Source of the DNA: Polyangiaceae bacterium
Lineage (GTDB): Bacteria > Myxococcota > Polyangia > Polyangiales > Polyangiaceae
Assembly (NCBI GenBank): GCA_025936205.1
Contig: JAICTU010000055.1
Span: forward strand, 1 to 26,269
Length of the DNA stretch: 26,269 nt
Direction: 5' to 3'
The translations under genes and the position numbers were made by a program. The notes beneath the pieces were generated by a model. The model ran no database searches. It was not told where the DNA came from and was given only the letters and a program-made list of their open reading frames with translations. Positions 14,343 through 22,431 of this stretch are shown in pieces. Position 1 is the stretch's first letter. Every line of letters begins with the position of its first letter.

Positions 14343-17222
14343 TTACCACTCCACGCGGAAACGCACACCCGCCGTACGGGGCGGGTTGAAGAAGCGCAGA
14401 TTCAGGTCCGGCGTGGACACGATGGTGGTCGCATAGGCGATGTCGAAAACGTTGTTCACGTACCCCGTGATGGAGATCCGTCCGTCCGCATGAGTCCAGC
14501 CGGCGCTCAGATCGAAGCGGGTGTACGTGGGCACTTCGTCCGTCAGGCGCGCCGGATTCTTCACGAGCGCATCGTAGGCTGCATAGCCGCGATCCCCCAT
14601 CTGTGGCTCGTTGCCGTTGGCTTCGGGCAACAGATTGCCATGGCCGTTGAACACCGTCAGGTAGTAGCGCGTCACGGTCTGGCCCTGAATCAGCCAGTTG
14701 AAGCTGCCCACCGGGGTGAAGAAGAGCTGCGAAAGCGAGTAGTTCAGGCTGACCGGAGAGGCGCGCGGGAGCCAGTGACCGTCGATGTCCACCTGGTACG
14801 TCGGCAGATCGTACGAGAGACGCCCATCGGTGACGAGCGTCCGCTTGCCGTAGCGAGCGTCGAGAAAGAGCGCGTGCATTTCCGCCTCCAGCCCGAACGG
14901 CAGCGCGTACTGGATGTCCAGATCGAGGCCGTACAGGTTCGAAGACGCCGCGTTCTGGCGCTGTGAGGTCACGGCGGTCTGCACGTTGGCGTCGGCGCTG
15001 GCCGGCGCGATTTGCACAATCTGCTGGAAGACCTGGTCCTGGTAGACGTAGAAGAACGCCGACGCATTCAGGCGCAACTTGCGCCCTGCCAGCGTGTTCT
15101 TCGAGCCGAGCTCGAACGCCGTCACGCTCTCGGGGTCGTAGTACTCCGTGAACGGCACCGTGCCGTCCGGGCGGTAAACGGTGTCGTTGTAGCCCGCCGC
15201 CTTGTGGGCGGTGCTGACCGTTGCATAAAGCAGACTCTCTTTGGCAAGGTCGTACTCGAGACCCGCCCGATAATCGACGAAGATGTTCGTGACCTGCGAG
15301 TTCTGGGGCGTCACACTGATCGTGAACTGATTTTCGGTGAGAGAGTCGCGGATCCCTGCGCTGCAGCTCAGCTTGCCCGTCTGCGGATCCTCCGCGATGT
15401 AGGATTGGCCGGCCACGGGAGGATCGTTGCAGATGGACTGGGGGACCTGATCCCTCGCGCCGAAGCTCGCGATGCCGTCGAGGAATGAGTTGACCCTGTC
15501 CTTCACCGTCGCCCCCTGCGGCAAGCTGAAGACCTCCCGATCCATGTACGCGGGGCGGAAGCCTTCGGTGCCAAAGCGGCCCGCATTGTCGGGAAAATTG
15601 TTGCGCTGCATCGCGAGTCCATTCCAGCGGCCCTTGGTCTCGCGGGTGACGCGGAGGCCGCCCAGCACGCGAAACTCCGGCGTGAGATCAAACGTCGCGT
15701 CCGCATAAACAGCCTGGGAGTCGCCGAACACGTCCGGCATGTTGAACTCGGCGCCGCTGTAGCCGTTGGCGGGATCGCTGGTCTGATACAACACGATCTG
15801 CTGATCTTCGTTCAGCAGGAACGCGCCCGCCGTCCAACGCAGGCGCGCCGTGTCCGGAGCGTAGGCTCGCACCTCTGCGACGACGGATTGCGAGCGTGTG
15901 TCCCAGTATGCGGTGCCAAAAAAGTCAGAGCCGTCCTGATAGCGGTGTGCGAAGTCGAAGCCCGGGTAGATGAGCCCGAGGCTGCCACCGTTCACCTGCT
16001 TGTACGTGAGGCTGCGGTAGCTGATCAGGCCGTCGACGAGGAATGGTCCGGCGTCGTAGGTCGCGTCCAGGCGGGTGCCCCAGTGCTTCATGTCCACATG
16101 GGGCTGCATGCCGACCTGATAGATGTTGCGTGGCTGCTTGACCTGACCCGGAGTGATGGTGTCCGGCGTGTCGTCAGCCGTGTTGTCCCAGGTGCCCATG
16201 TCGTTGACATGGTTGAGCGCATCATCGTAGTTCGCGCCGATGTAGCCGGTGCCGCGCTCCGCGGTGAAGTCGGCTCCGGCGACGATCGTCAGCGGCTTGA
16301 CCGGCTGCCATTTGACCTGCCCGCGGAAGGCGTAGGTATCTTCGTCCTGCGGTGCGCGCAAATCGTAGTTCGGGCCGCCATTGTGCCAGTGCGGGTCGTG
16401 GACGCTGGAGAAGCCGGCGAAACGCATCGCAAAATTGTCACCAATCGGGATGTTGACCATGCCCGAGTAGCGACGCTCGGCGAAGGTGCCGAAGGTGGCC
16501 TCGGCGTTGGCCCCGAACTCGCCGAACTTGGGCTTGTTGGTCACGATGTTGATCGAGCCGCCCTGGGCGTTGCGTCCGCGCAGCGTGCCTTGTGGACCGC
16601 TCGCTACCTCGACCCGCTCGATATCGTAGAAGAGCGAGCCGACGCCACGCGGACGCGGCAGGTACACACCGTCCAGGTGCAAGGCGACGCCCATGTCGCC
16701 GTGTTCCGCGTTGTTGTCGTTGCCGACGCCGCGGATATAGACCTCGGTGTTGCCTTCCTCCTGCGCGATCTCCAGGCCTGGCACCATGGTGGCGAGCCCC
16801 GCCACGCCGTTGATCCCCACCGAGGTCAAGCGCTTCTCGTTGAAAGCTTGCGCCGTGCCCGAGACCTTCTGAAGATCCTTGCGACGGCGATCCACCGTCA
16901 CCACGACCTCATCCAGGCCACCCTCGGATCCGCCGCCGGCAGCGGGCGTGTCGACCTCCAGAGCCTGCAGGTCTAGCGGTGCCTCGGCGGCAGCGGGTGC
17001 GGGCGCTGAAGGCGCGGCGGCAGCCGGCGTGGACGGCTCTCCCGCCACGGGCGGCGCGGGCGCGGGCTCGTTCCCCTGCGCACCGGCGACGCCGGCAGCG
17101 AGGATCACGCTGGCGCTCCCCAGAATGGACTTCAGCGCTCTGACTTTCGCGGCACCGGACATGGAAGGAGTGCGCCGAGCGCGCGCGCCGCGCTCGAGCT
17201 CGTACAAGTCGAAGACCTTCAT
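14343..17222 (-). CDS. TonB-dependent outer-membrane receptor
   Basis: The 959-residue protein fits energised uptake of a large or scarce ligand across the outer membrane. The start MKVFDLYELERG is preceded by GAGGAAG. A long signal region with hydrophobic core at about 32-46 ends AGVAGAQG (cleavage near 49), followed by a Pro/Ala linker (50-88). A TonB-box-like DEVVVTV is at 104-110. The plug domain (about 115-235) contains VPGLEIAQEEGNTEVYIRGVG, LHLDGVYLPRPRG, IERVEVASGPQGTLRGRNA and GGSINIVTNKP. A beta-barrel follows to the terminal aromatic residue (FRVEW), the usual BAM signal. The plug resembles broad 'sphingomonad-like' receptors with a GTLRGRNAQGG motif rather than classic siderophore receptors. 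Ligand is unknown. An inner MSGAAKVRALK start at 17162 is an alternative but lacks a ribosome site. Confidence 0.95.
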   Translation of the reverse strand: MKVFDLYELERGARARRTPSMSGAAKVRALKSILGSASVILAAGVAGAQGNEPAPAPPVAGEPSTPAAAAPSAPAPAAAEAPLDLQALEVDTPAAGGGSEGGLDEVVVTVDRRRKDLQKVSGTAQAFNEKRLTSVGINGVAGLATMVPGLEIAQEEGNTEVYIRGVGNDNNAEHGDMGVALHLDGVYLPRPRGVGSLFYDIERVEVASGPQGTLRGRNAQGGSINIVTNKPKFGEFGANAEATFGTFAERRYSGMVNIPIGDNFAMRFAGFSSVHDPHWHNGGPNYDLRAPQDEDTYAFRGQVKWQPVKPLTIVAGADFTAERGTGYIGANYDDALNHVNDMGTWDNTADDTPDTITPGQVKQPRNIYQVGMQPHVDMKHWGTRLDATYDAGPFLVDGLISYRSLTYKQVNGGSLGLIYPGFDFAHRYQDGSDFFGTAYWDTRSQSVVAEVRAYAPDTARLRWTAGAFLLNEDQQIVLYQTSDPANGYSGAEFNMPDVFGDSQAVYADATFDLTPEFRVLGGLRVTRETKGRWNGLAMQRNNFPDNAGRFGTEGFRPAYMDREVFSLPQGATVKDRVNSFLDGIASFGARDQVPQSICNDPPVAGQSYIAEDPQTGKLSCSAGIRDSLTENQFTISVTPQNSQVTNIFVDYRAGLEYDLAKESLLYATVSTAHKAAGYNDTVYRPDGTVPFTEYYDPESVTAFELGSKNTLAGRKLRLNASAFFYVYQDQVFQQIVQIAPASADANVQTAVTSQRQNAASSNLYGLDLDIQYALPFGLEAEMHALFLDARYGKRTLVTDGRLSYDLPTYQVDIDGHWLPRASPVSLNYSLSQLFFTPVGSFNWLIQGQTVTRYYLTVFNGHGNLLPEANGNEPQMGDRGYAAYDALVKNPARLTDEVPTYTRFDLSAGWTHADGRISITGYVNNVFDIAYATTIVSTPDLNLRFFNPPRTAGVRFRVEW

Positions 17223-17678
17223 TCTTCCTCGAGTCAGCGATCAGCAAATGAGCACGCGCGTTCGCTCGCGAAGGCGTGAGCTCGGGCGCACACGCGATGC
17301 GGCGCCAGCCGCTGCATCGGTAGTTGGATGCATCGTCTCCGTCAAGCATGCTCGAGCTCAGCAGGCACGCGCGATCGCAGGCCCGCACACGCGCAGCACG
17401 CAGTTGCGCGCACAGCCAAAAACAAGGCTATTTCTCCGACTCAGTGAGGCATCGATTTGGTGATGTCACAGCACAAGAAACGCAATGTCCGCGCGCATCA
17501 CGTCGACTGCTCGAGCCGCGATCTGCGTGGGAACGTTTCCTGACGCTGCGCGAGAGCCGTTCGCGTCATCACCGCCCGCTGACGCCTGGCAAATTCGCAG
17601 CGGCACGCGGCGCCGCTGCAGCGCGCAGATCTGTGAGGCCGATGAGCAACTCTGTCACGCGCTCGCACGACAAAGCAA
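17223..17678. other. Long upstream region of the TonB receptor gene; no gene seen
   Basis: About 456 bp between the receptor start and the terminator of the oxygenase gene. Short open frames here lack ribosome sites and recognisable protein features. It contains a promoter-like element (17317-17345) and several small dyads, including GATGCATC inside its spacer. I see no recognisable cobalamin, TPP or FMN riboswitch core and no Fur-like AT-rich 19-mer. An unannotated small RNA or a long leader cannot be excluded. Confidence 0.6.
17317..17345 (-). promoter_or_regulatory. Candidate sigma-70-type promoter for the TonB receptor operon
   Basis: On the minus strand TTGACG (17345-17340), a 17-bp spacer and TACCGA (17322-17317). 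The -35 matches the consensus in five of six positions; the -10 is poor. Spacer contains the palindrome GATGCATC. Transcription from here would give a leader of roughly 90 nt before 17222. Confidence 0.3.
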
Positions 17679-17711
17679 AAGAGCGGCGCGAGACCTGCTC
17701 GCGCCGCTCTT
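17679..17711 (-). terminator. Rho-independent terminator of the oxygenase gene
   Basis: The arms GAGCGGCGCGAG (17681-17692) and CTCGCGCCGCTC (17698-17709) pair perfectly over 12 bp around a 5-nt loop. The flanking AA/TT extends the stem to 14 bp. Read on the minus strand, the second arm runs into TTTTGCTTTG, a usable U-tract. It lies about 38 bp after the stop codon at 17749 and insulates the TonB receptor operon. Confidence 0.78.
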
Positions 17712-17748
17712 CAATCTCGGCGGTCTGTGCTGTCAGCGCAGCGCGCGC

Positions 17749-18648
17749 TCACGAACGCGCAGCAGTACCGGCCTGACGCGCGCGGTCTTCCCAGATCTGC
17801 TTCTCTACCTGCAGACGCTTGGGCACGATCGCCTCGCGCGGATGCGTCGGTACGAACTCGTAGCGCTCCACCCCGAGCGCGCGCAGCACGGCGCGCTCGC
17901 ACGGTGAGTGATCCTCGTACCGTGAGCGCGAAAAGCGCATCGGTTCGCGAAGCTTCACGGGCGGATTGATGATGAACCGTGCGCGCTGACTCACGTTGAC
18001 CGAACGCGTGTGCAACATGAAGGGGTGCATCAGGTACACATCGCCGATCTCCCCCGTGGCCTCGATGAAGTCGCGACACTTGCCGATGATCTCGTCGGCA
18101 GGTGTGCCCATCGGCAGCACCCCTTCGGGATGCTCGGCGAGAAAGCGCGCGACGTGACCCACCGAATCGCAGGCGAGATAGGTGCCGCCGCCCGCCGGAG
18201 CGATATCGGAGTAGACCGCGATCACCAGTAACCCCTGCTCCGGTGAGTCCAGGAAGTGCCGGAAGAAGTCGCCGTCTTTGTGCCAGATCTGCCATTCCGG
18301 GTAGATCGTCGGCGAGGGCGGTTGCCAGGCGAAGGGCTCACGGCCGAAGTTGATGATGAAGCCGTCACCCCAGGTGCAAGACAGCGCCCGATCGGCGCCG
18401 CCGATCAACTCGCAAGCGGCTTGCCAGGCACGGGGCGCGATGTTCTCGAAGTTCACGCGCCCGGTCTCGGGTGCGCGCAGGCGCCCCTCGGGCCACGTCG
18501 TCGGGTCGTCGAGGGAGCAGTACAGCCGCTCACATGCGCGGCGCGTCTGCTCCAGCGCCTGCTCGCGGCTGAAGCAGCCGCTCAGCTTGACCCAACCCCT
18601 TTGAATGAAGTGCTCGATTTCAGCGTCGGACAGAACTCGATCGGACAT
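17749..18648 (-). CDS. Phytanoyl-CoA dioxygenase (PhyH) family protein
   Basis: The 299-residue soluble protein belongs to the Fe(II)/2-oxoglutarate oxygenase family that includes PhyH and many natural-product hydroxylases. The N-terminal ALS-like segment LSDAEIEHFIQRGWVKL is typical. The metal-binding HxD is WHKDGDF (His123, Asp125). The distal histidine is in GDVYLMHPFMLHTRSVN (His213, or less likely His208), with Arg224 in SQRARFIINPP positioned to bind 2-oxoglutarate. GGGTYLACDSVGHVARFL matches the family's 'GG-T' segment. ATG 18648 (MSDRVLSDAE) is preferred over a GTG 14 codons upstream because family similarity starts there. It is a single-gene unit ending at a clear terminator. The substrate is unknown. 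Confidence 0.88.
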   Translation of the reverse strand: MSDRVLSDAEIEHFIQRGWVKLSGCFSREQALEQTRRACERLYCSLDDPTTWPEGRLRAPETGRVNFENIAPRAWQAACELIGGADRALSCTWGDGFIINFGREPFAWQPPSPTIYPEWQIWHKDGDFFRHFLDSPEQGLLVIAVYSDIAPAGGGTYLACDSVGHVARFLAEHPEGVLPMGTPADEIIGKCRDFIEATGEIGDVYLMHPFMLHTRSVNVSQRARFIINPPVKLREPMRFSRSRYEDHSPCERAVLRALGVERYEFVPTHPREAIVPKRLQVEKQIWEDRARQAGTAARS

Positions 18649-18955
18649 GTCTGAAGCCACAGCGTAATCGCCAGCCGGCCCTGCCGGCACTACGAATGCT
18701 CGTCACCCTTGCCGGAAGTGGCCCTCGATTGCCGTGTGCCCGAAAGGGGCAACAATGCGCGCCCCGTTGCTGGAAGGCGCTAGCGGGGCCCGAATTTTGC
18801 CGCTATCTTCGTCCGAATCACGGGCCGACAGGGCCCGATTTGCGGGGTGCCCGAGGAGGGCCGCCCGTGTTCCCTCGCCGACCACCATGCCCATGCGAAC
18901 CCTCCCCCGTCCGCCGCGCCCGCAGGCGCGCGGGCAGCAAAGCCTCGGAGCCCTG
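18649..18955. promoter_or_regulatory. Divergent intergenic region with a repeated GGGCCCGA motif
   Basis: 307 bp between the oxygenase and fibro-slime lipoprotein starts. It holds GGGCCCGAATTTTGC at 18786-18800 and GGGCCCGATTTGC at 18831-18843, 45 bp apart in the same orientation. The centre GGGCCC is palindromic. A TATCTT hexamer (18804-18809) lies between them. Frames open through this stretch are Arg/Pro-rich and show no protein features. An operator role is speculative. Confidence 0.3.
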
Positions 18956-21355
18956 ATGCACAATTCGAGCGCCTCAACCCTGCTCCGTGGGCGCGCGTTG
19001 CCCGCCTGGGCGTTGCTGCTGTTCGGGCTGGCGTATGCCTGTAGCCCCGGCAAGGACCCGCAGGAGGTCACCGTGGCGCGCCCCGCGGAACCCGGAGCTG
19101 AGACGTCCGGGCCCGACAAGGCGCCGCCGGCGTTGCACGAGGCAACCCCGAACGACTTGATGCTGGTCGAGGCGCCCCCGCCGCCCTCCTGTGGCGATGG
19201 CGCTCTGAACGACGACGAGCAGTGCGACGACGGCAACAAGACCGGCGGCGACGGCTGCTCGGCGAACTGCCTGGTGGTGGAGCAAGGCTATGCCTGCCCC
19301 ACGCCCGGGGCCGAATGCGAGCCCGCGGCGATCTGCGGCGATGGCGCTCTCGTCGGCGACGAGCAGTGCGACGACGGCAACAAGGCCGGCGGCGACGGCT
19401 GCACGGAGACCTGCCAGCTGGAGCGCGACTTCGCCTGTCCGACGCCCGGGCAACCCTGCGTCGGCTCGGTGCATTGCGGGGACGGCCTCGTCGCCGGCGA
19501 CGAGACGTGTGACGACAGCAACACCGCCGCGGGCGACGGCTGCAGCGATACCTGCCAGGTCGAGACCGGGTTCGCCTGTCCCCTGCCCGGCGCGCTCTGC
19601 AGCGCCATCTGCGGCGACGGGCTCAAACTGGGCGCCGAGACCTGCGACGACGGCAACACCAGGGCGGGCGACGGCTGTAGCGACACCTGCGGTCGCGAAG
19701 GCCCCTTCGCGTGCAACATCGCAGGCCAGGCCTGCACGCGCACGGTGTGCGGGGACGAAGCGGTCGAAGGTAACGAAGGTTGCGACGACGGAGCCAACGA
19801 CCGCCCGTTCGACGGCTGCTTCCAGTGCGTGAAGGAGCCCGCGTGTACACGCGGCGAATGCGGCGCCGTGTGCGGGGATGGCCTGCGCTTTGGCAGCGAG
19901 ACGTGCGACGACGGCAACCAGCAGGACGGCGACGGCTGCAGCGCGACCTGCGAGCTCGAGGCCGGCTTTGGCTGTACCGATCAGGGAGGCACCGGCGCCA
20001 CGGGAGACACCTTCGTACTGCCGGTGATCTTTCGCGACTTCGTGGGAGTGGACACCTCCGAGCCAGGCGGCACTCCATCCGCGGCGGCGGCGGCGGCGCG
20101 CGCCGCCGCCGGCATCGCGCAGCACCCGGACTTCAACGTCTTCACGGGCACGGGCGTGCTCGGCGCAGTCCAGGCTCAGCTGAGCAGCGACGGCAAGCCG
20201 GTCTTCGCGTGCACCGCCGGTGCGCTCTGCACCTCCAACTTCACCAACGCGGCCAATTTCAGCCAGTGGTACCGAGACACCGACGGCGTGAACCTACCCG
20301 TCTTCGACGAGCTGACGCTGAAGGCCGTCGGCGGTGGCGCCTTCGTATTCGACTCCGCAACGGACACGCTCAACGAGCAATTCGACCCGCTGCTGAACCG
20401 GGGCTTTCAGGCGGGCACCCCGCCGCTGGAAGCGCAGGAAACATGCGTCGTTGACGATAGCGTCTCCCCACCGCGCACCCCGACGGCCGACCCTGGCGCC
20501 GCCAACGGGACGCCGCGTAACATGAGCTTCACCACGGAGACACGCTTCGTCTTTGAATACGTCGGCGGCGAGACCTTCGAGTTTTCCGGCGACGACGACG
20601 TTTGGGTGTTCATGAACAACCGCCTGGTGCTGGATCTGGGCGGCTTGCACGAAGTCGCGCTCGGGCGCTTCACGCTCAACGGAACCGGCGCGGCGACGGT
20701 CCAGCGCCTGGGCCCTGGTGATTTCACGCTCGACGCGAACGGCGTCGCGACGGCGCGCGCGGGGGCGGCCATCAGCGCCCTGACCGGCAACACCACCATC
20801 AACACCGGCATGGTCGTCGGCGGCGTCTACGAGGCCGTGCTCTTCCACGCCGAACGCCACGAATGCGGCAGCAACTTCAAGCTGACACTCGCCGGCTTCG
20901 ACAAGCCGCGCAGCGCCTGCGGCGAAGTGTGCGGGGACGGCGTGGTCACGCGCAGCGAGACCTGTGACGATGGCGACCGCAACGGCAGCGGCTACGGCGC
21001 CTGTGCCGCCAACTGCACCCCCGGTCCGCACTGCGGCGACGCCGTCCTGAACGGCGAGGAAGAGTGCGACAACGGCGTCAATCTCGATCGCTACTCGACG
21101 GGGGCCAACGCCTGCGGTCCCGGCTGCAAGCGGCCCTCGTTCTGCGGGGACGGCGTGGTGGACGCGATCTTCGGCGAGCGCTGCGACGACGGCCTGAACG
21201 ACAACTCCTACGGCGGCTGCAGCGACACCTGCGGGCTCGGGCCGCGCTGCGGTGACGGCGAGGTCAATGGCGGCGGCGAAGAGTGCGACGACGGCAACCG
21301 CATCAACGGCGACGGTTGCAATCTGAGCTGCCGCTACGAACGTTCGCCGGCCTGA
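18956..21355 (+). CDS. Lipoprotein/secreted protein with ten DUF4215 cysteine-rich repeats flanking a fibro-slime domain
   Basis: The 799-residue protein starts MHNSSASTLLRG, preceded by GGAG five bases upstream, with a hydrophobic core and an AYAC cleavage site (Cys29; an imperfect lipobox). Residues about 78-344 hold six repeats of the form CGDG...ETCDDGN...GDGCS..C, the DUF4215 / Myxococcus cysteine-rich type. Residues about 345-652 are a fibro-slime domain: TFVLPVIFRDFVG, FDELTLKAVGGGAFVFDS, FEYVGGETFEFSGDDDVWVF, NNRLVLDLGGLHE and a YEAVLFHAERHECGSNFKLTL tail. Four more repeats (about 655-798) end the protein. The fibro-slime core resembles PA14-like carbohydrate-binding folds, and DDDVWVF is the calcium/ligand-type segment. 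Likely on the cell surface, with Asp-rich repeats that could bind Ca2+ (inference). The dehydrogenase gene follows after 20 bp. Confidence 0.92.
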   Translation: MHNSSASTLLRGRALPAWALLLFGLAYACSPGKDPQEVTVARPAEPGAETSGPDKAPPALHEATPNDLMLVEAPPPPSCGDGALNDDEQCDDGNKTGGDGCSANCLVVEQGYACPTPGAECEPAAICGDGALVGDEQCDDGNKAGGDGCTETCQLERDFACPTPGQPCVGSVHCGDGLVAGDETCDDSNTAAGDGCSDTCQVETGFACPLPGALCSAICGDGLKLGAETCDDGNTRAGDGCSDTCGREGPFACNIAGQACTRTVCGDEAVEGNEGCDDGANDRPFDGCFQCVKEPACTRGECGAVCGDGLRFGSETCDDGNQQDGDGCSATCELEAGFGCTDQGGTGATGDTFVLPVIFRDFVGVDTSEPGGTPSAAAAAARAAAGIAQHPDFNVFTGTGVLGAVQAQLSSDGKPVFACTAGALCTSNFTNAANFSQWYRDTDGVNLPVFDELTLKAVGGGAFVFDSATDTLNEQFDPLLNRGFQAGTPPLEAQETCVVDDSVSPPRTPTADPGAANGTPRNMSFTTETRFVFEYVGGETFEFSGDDDVWVFMNNRLVLDLGGLHEVALGRFTLNGTGAATVQRLGPGDFTLDANGVATARAGAAISALTGNTTINTGMVVGGVYEAVLFHAERHECGSNFKLTLAGFDKPRSACGEVCGDGVVTRSETCDDGDRNGSGYGACAANCTPGPHCGDAVLNGEEECDNGVNLDRYSTGANACGPGCKRPSFCGDGVVDAIFGERCDDGLNDNSYGGCSDTCGLGPRCGDGEVNGGGEECDDGNRINGDGCNLSCRYERSPA
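19193..19402 (+). repeat. Near-identical 144-bp-spaced DNA repeat inside the cysteine-rich module
   Basis: The 66-bp segment 19193-19258 recurs at 19337-19402 with, by hand alignment, 61 of 66 bases identical, including a 27-bp exact block. The spacing is exactly 144 bp (48 codons), so the frame is kept. The other repeats of the protein are much more diverged at DNA level, suggesting that the first two arose by recent duplication or conversion. Confidence 0.8.
20088..20111. repeat. 24-bp perfect GC-only palindrome within a GCG tract
   Basis: A run of GCG triplets from 20081 turns into GCC triplets at about 20101, making 20088-20111 a perfect palindrome made only of G and C. It encodes an Ala-rich linker (SAAAAAARAAAG) at the start of the fibro-slime domain. 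Likely slippage-prone; no regulatory role is evident. Confidence 0.75.
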
Positions 21356-21375
21356 GCCGCAGCAGGAGCCGAGAC

Positions 21376-22428
21376 ATGAAAGCTGCCTACCTGACCGCGC
21401 CCGGCCGCATGTCCACCGGGCATGCGCCGGATCCGGAGCTCCGCCAGCCCACGGACGTGCTGCTCGAACTGCAAGCCGTGGGCATCTGCGGGTCCGACTT
21501 GCACTACTTCCGCACGGGCCGCATCGGTAGCCAGGTGCTGGATGGGCCCTGGATCATGGGCCACGAGTGCACGGCCGTCGTGGCCGAGGTGGGCCCCGCG
21601 GTACAGGGGCTCTCTCCCGGCGACCGCGTCGCCGTGGACCCGCTGATCGCCTGCGGCCGCTGCGACCAGTGCCGGTCGGGCCGCAAGCACACCTGCCGCG
21701 AGCAACACTTCCTCGGCTGCCCGGGCCAGCAACAAGGCTGCTTGTGCGAACGGCTGGTGATGCCGAGCGAGTGCTGCTTCCCGGTGCCGGCACAGCTCTC
21801 GGTGGGGGCCGCGGTCATGGTCGAGCCGTTCGCAATTGCCTTGCACGCGCTGCACCAGCTGGGTTCGGCCCAGGGCAAGCACATCGTCGTTCTGGGCGCG
21901 GGCCCGATCGGCCTGTGCGTGCTCGCGGCGTTGAAGCACGCCGGCGCCGCCTCCGTGGCGCTGACCGATCGCCTCCCGTACCGCCTGGCGATGGCCGAAC
22001 GCCAGGGCGCGAGCTCCGTCCACCAAACGGAAGGAACTGCGCGCGGCGACCGCGACAACGTCGTTCAGGAGCTCCTCGCGGCGCACCCCGCGGGCGTCGA
22101 CGCCGTCTTCGACTGCTCCGGCGAGCAAGCCGCGCTCGATCAGGCGGCGGCGCTGCTGACCCCCGGCGGCACGCTGGTGATCGTGGGCATCCCGGAGGCC
22201 TCGCGCGTCTCCTTCGACATCAATGCCTGGCGCCGCAAGGAGCTGCGCATCGAGAACGTGCGCCGCCAGAACGAGTGCACCGACCGCGCCGTCGAGCTGC
22301 TCGGCAGCGGCGAGATCCAGCTGGATGCCGTGATCACCCACCAGTTCGAGCTGAACGACACGCAGGCCGCCTTCGACCTGGTCGCCAATTATCGCGAAGG
22401 CGTCGGCAAGGCGCTGATCACCTTCTGA
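21376..22428 (+). CDS. Zinc-dependent polyol/sugar dehydrogenase (medium-chain, sorbitol/L-idonate type)
   Basis: The 350-residue NAD-dependent dehydrogenase starts at ATG 21376, eight bases after AGGAG. Catalytic zinc ligands are visible: Cys38 in VGICGSDLHYF, His63/Glu64 in GHECT and Glu150 in VEPFAIALHAL. The structural zinc site has four cysteines: Cys93, Cys96, Cys99 and Cys107. The Rossmann motif VVLGAGPIGL (171-180) is followed by Asp198 after strand 2, which favours NAD+ over NADP+. SDLHYFRTG and the VEP motif place it with sorbitol, xylitol or L-idonate dehydrogenases, but the exact substrate is not readable. It is co-directional with the fibro-slime lipoprotein 20 bp upstream. It ends three bases before the convergent Gfo/Idh/MocA gene. 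Confidence 0.92.
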   Translation: MKAAYLTAPGRMSTGHAPDPELRQPTDVLLELQAVGICGSDLHYFRTGRIGSQVLDGPWIMGHECTAVVAEVGPAVQGLSPGDRVAVDPLIACGRCDQCRSGRKHTCREQHFLGCPGQQQGCLCERLVMPSECCFPVPAQLSVGAAVMVEPFAIALHALHQLGSAQGKHIVVLGAGPIGLCVLAALKHAGAASVALTDRLPYRLAMAERQGASSVHQTEGTARGDRDNVVQELLAAHPAGVDAVFDCSGEQAALDQAAALLTPGGTLVIVGIPEASRVSFDINAWRRKELRIENVRRQNECTDRAVELLGSGEIQLDAVITHQFELNDTQAAFDLVANYREGVGKALITF

Positions 22429-22431
22429 CGA

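Noticed and set aside
15888..16976. 362-residue open frame antisense to the TonB receptor
   Set aside because: It mirrors the receptor gene, is Val/Arg/Ala-rich without any domain pattern, and high GC makes such shadow frames common.
17400..17480. Possible cobalamin riboswitch before the TonB receptor gene
   Set aside because: A CCTCACTGAG stretch slightly resembles a B12-box fragment, but the conserved core and flanking stems are not present.
17324..17776. Short open frames in the receptor upstream region, read as possible small genes
   Set aside because: No ribosome sites, no hydrophobic or domain pattern, and the longest one runs through a terminator hairpin into the oxygenase gene.
18734..18955. 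Possible 74-residue N-terminal extension of the fibro-slime lipoprotein
   Set aside because: It would place the signal peptide in the middle of the protein; ATG 18956 has a GGAG site and directly precedes the hydrophobic core.
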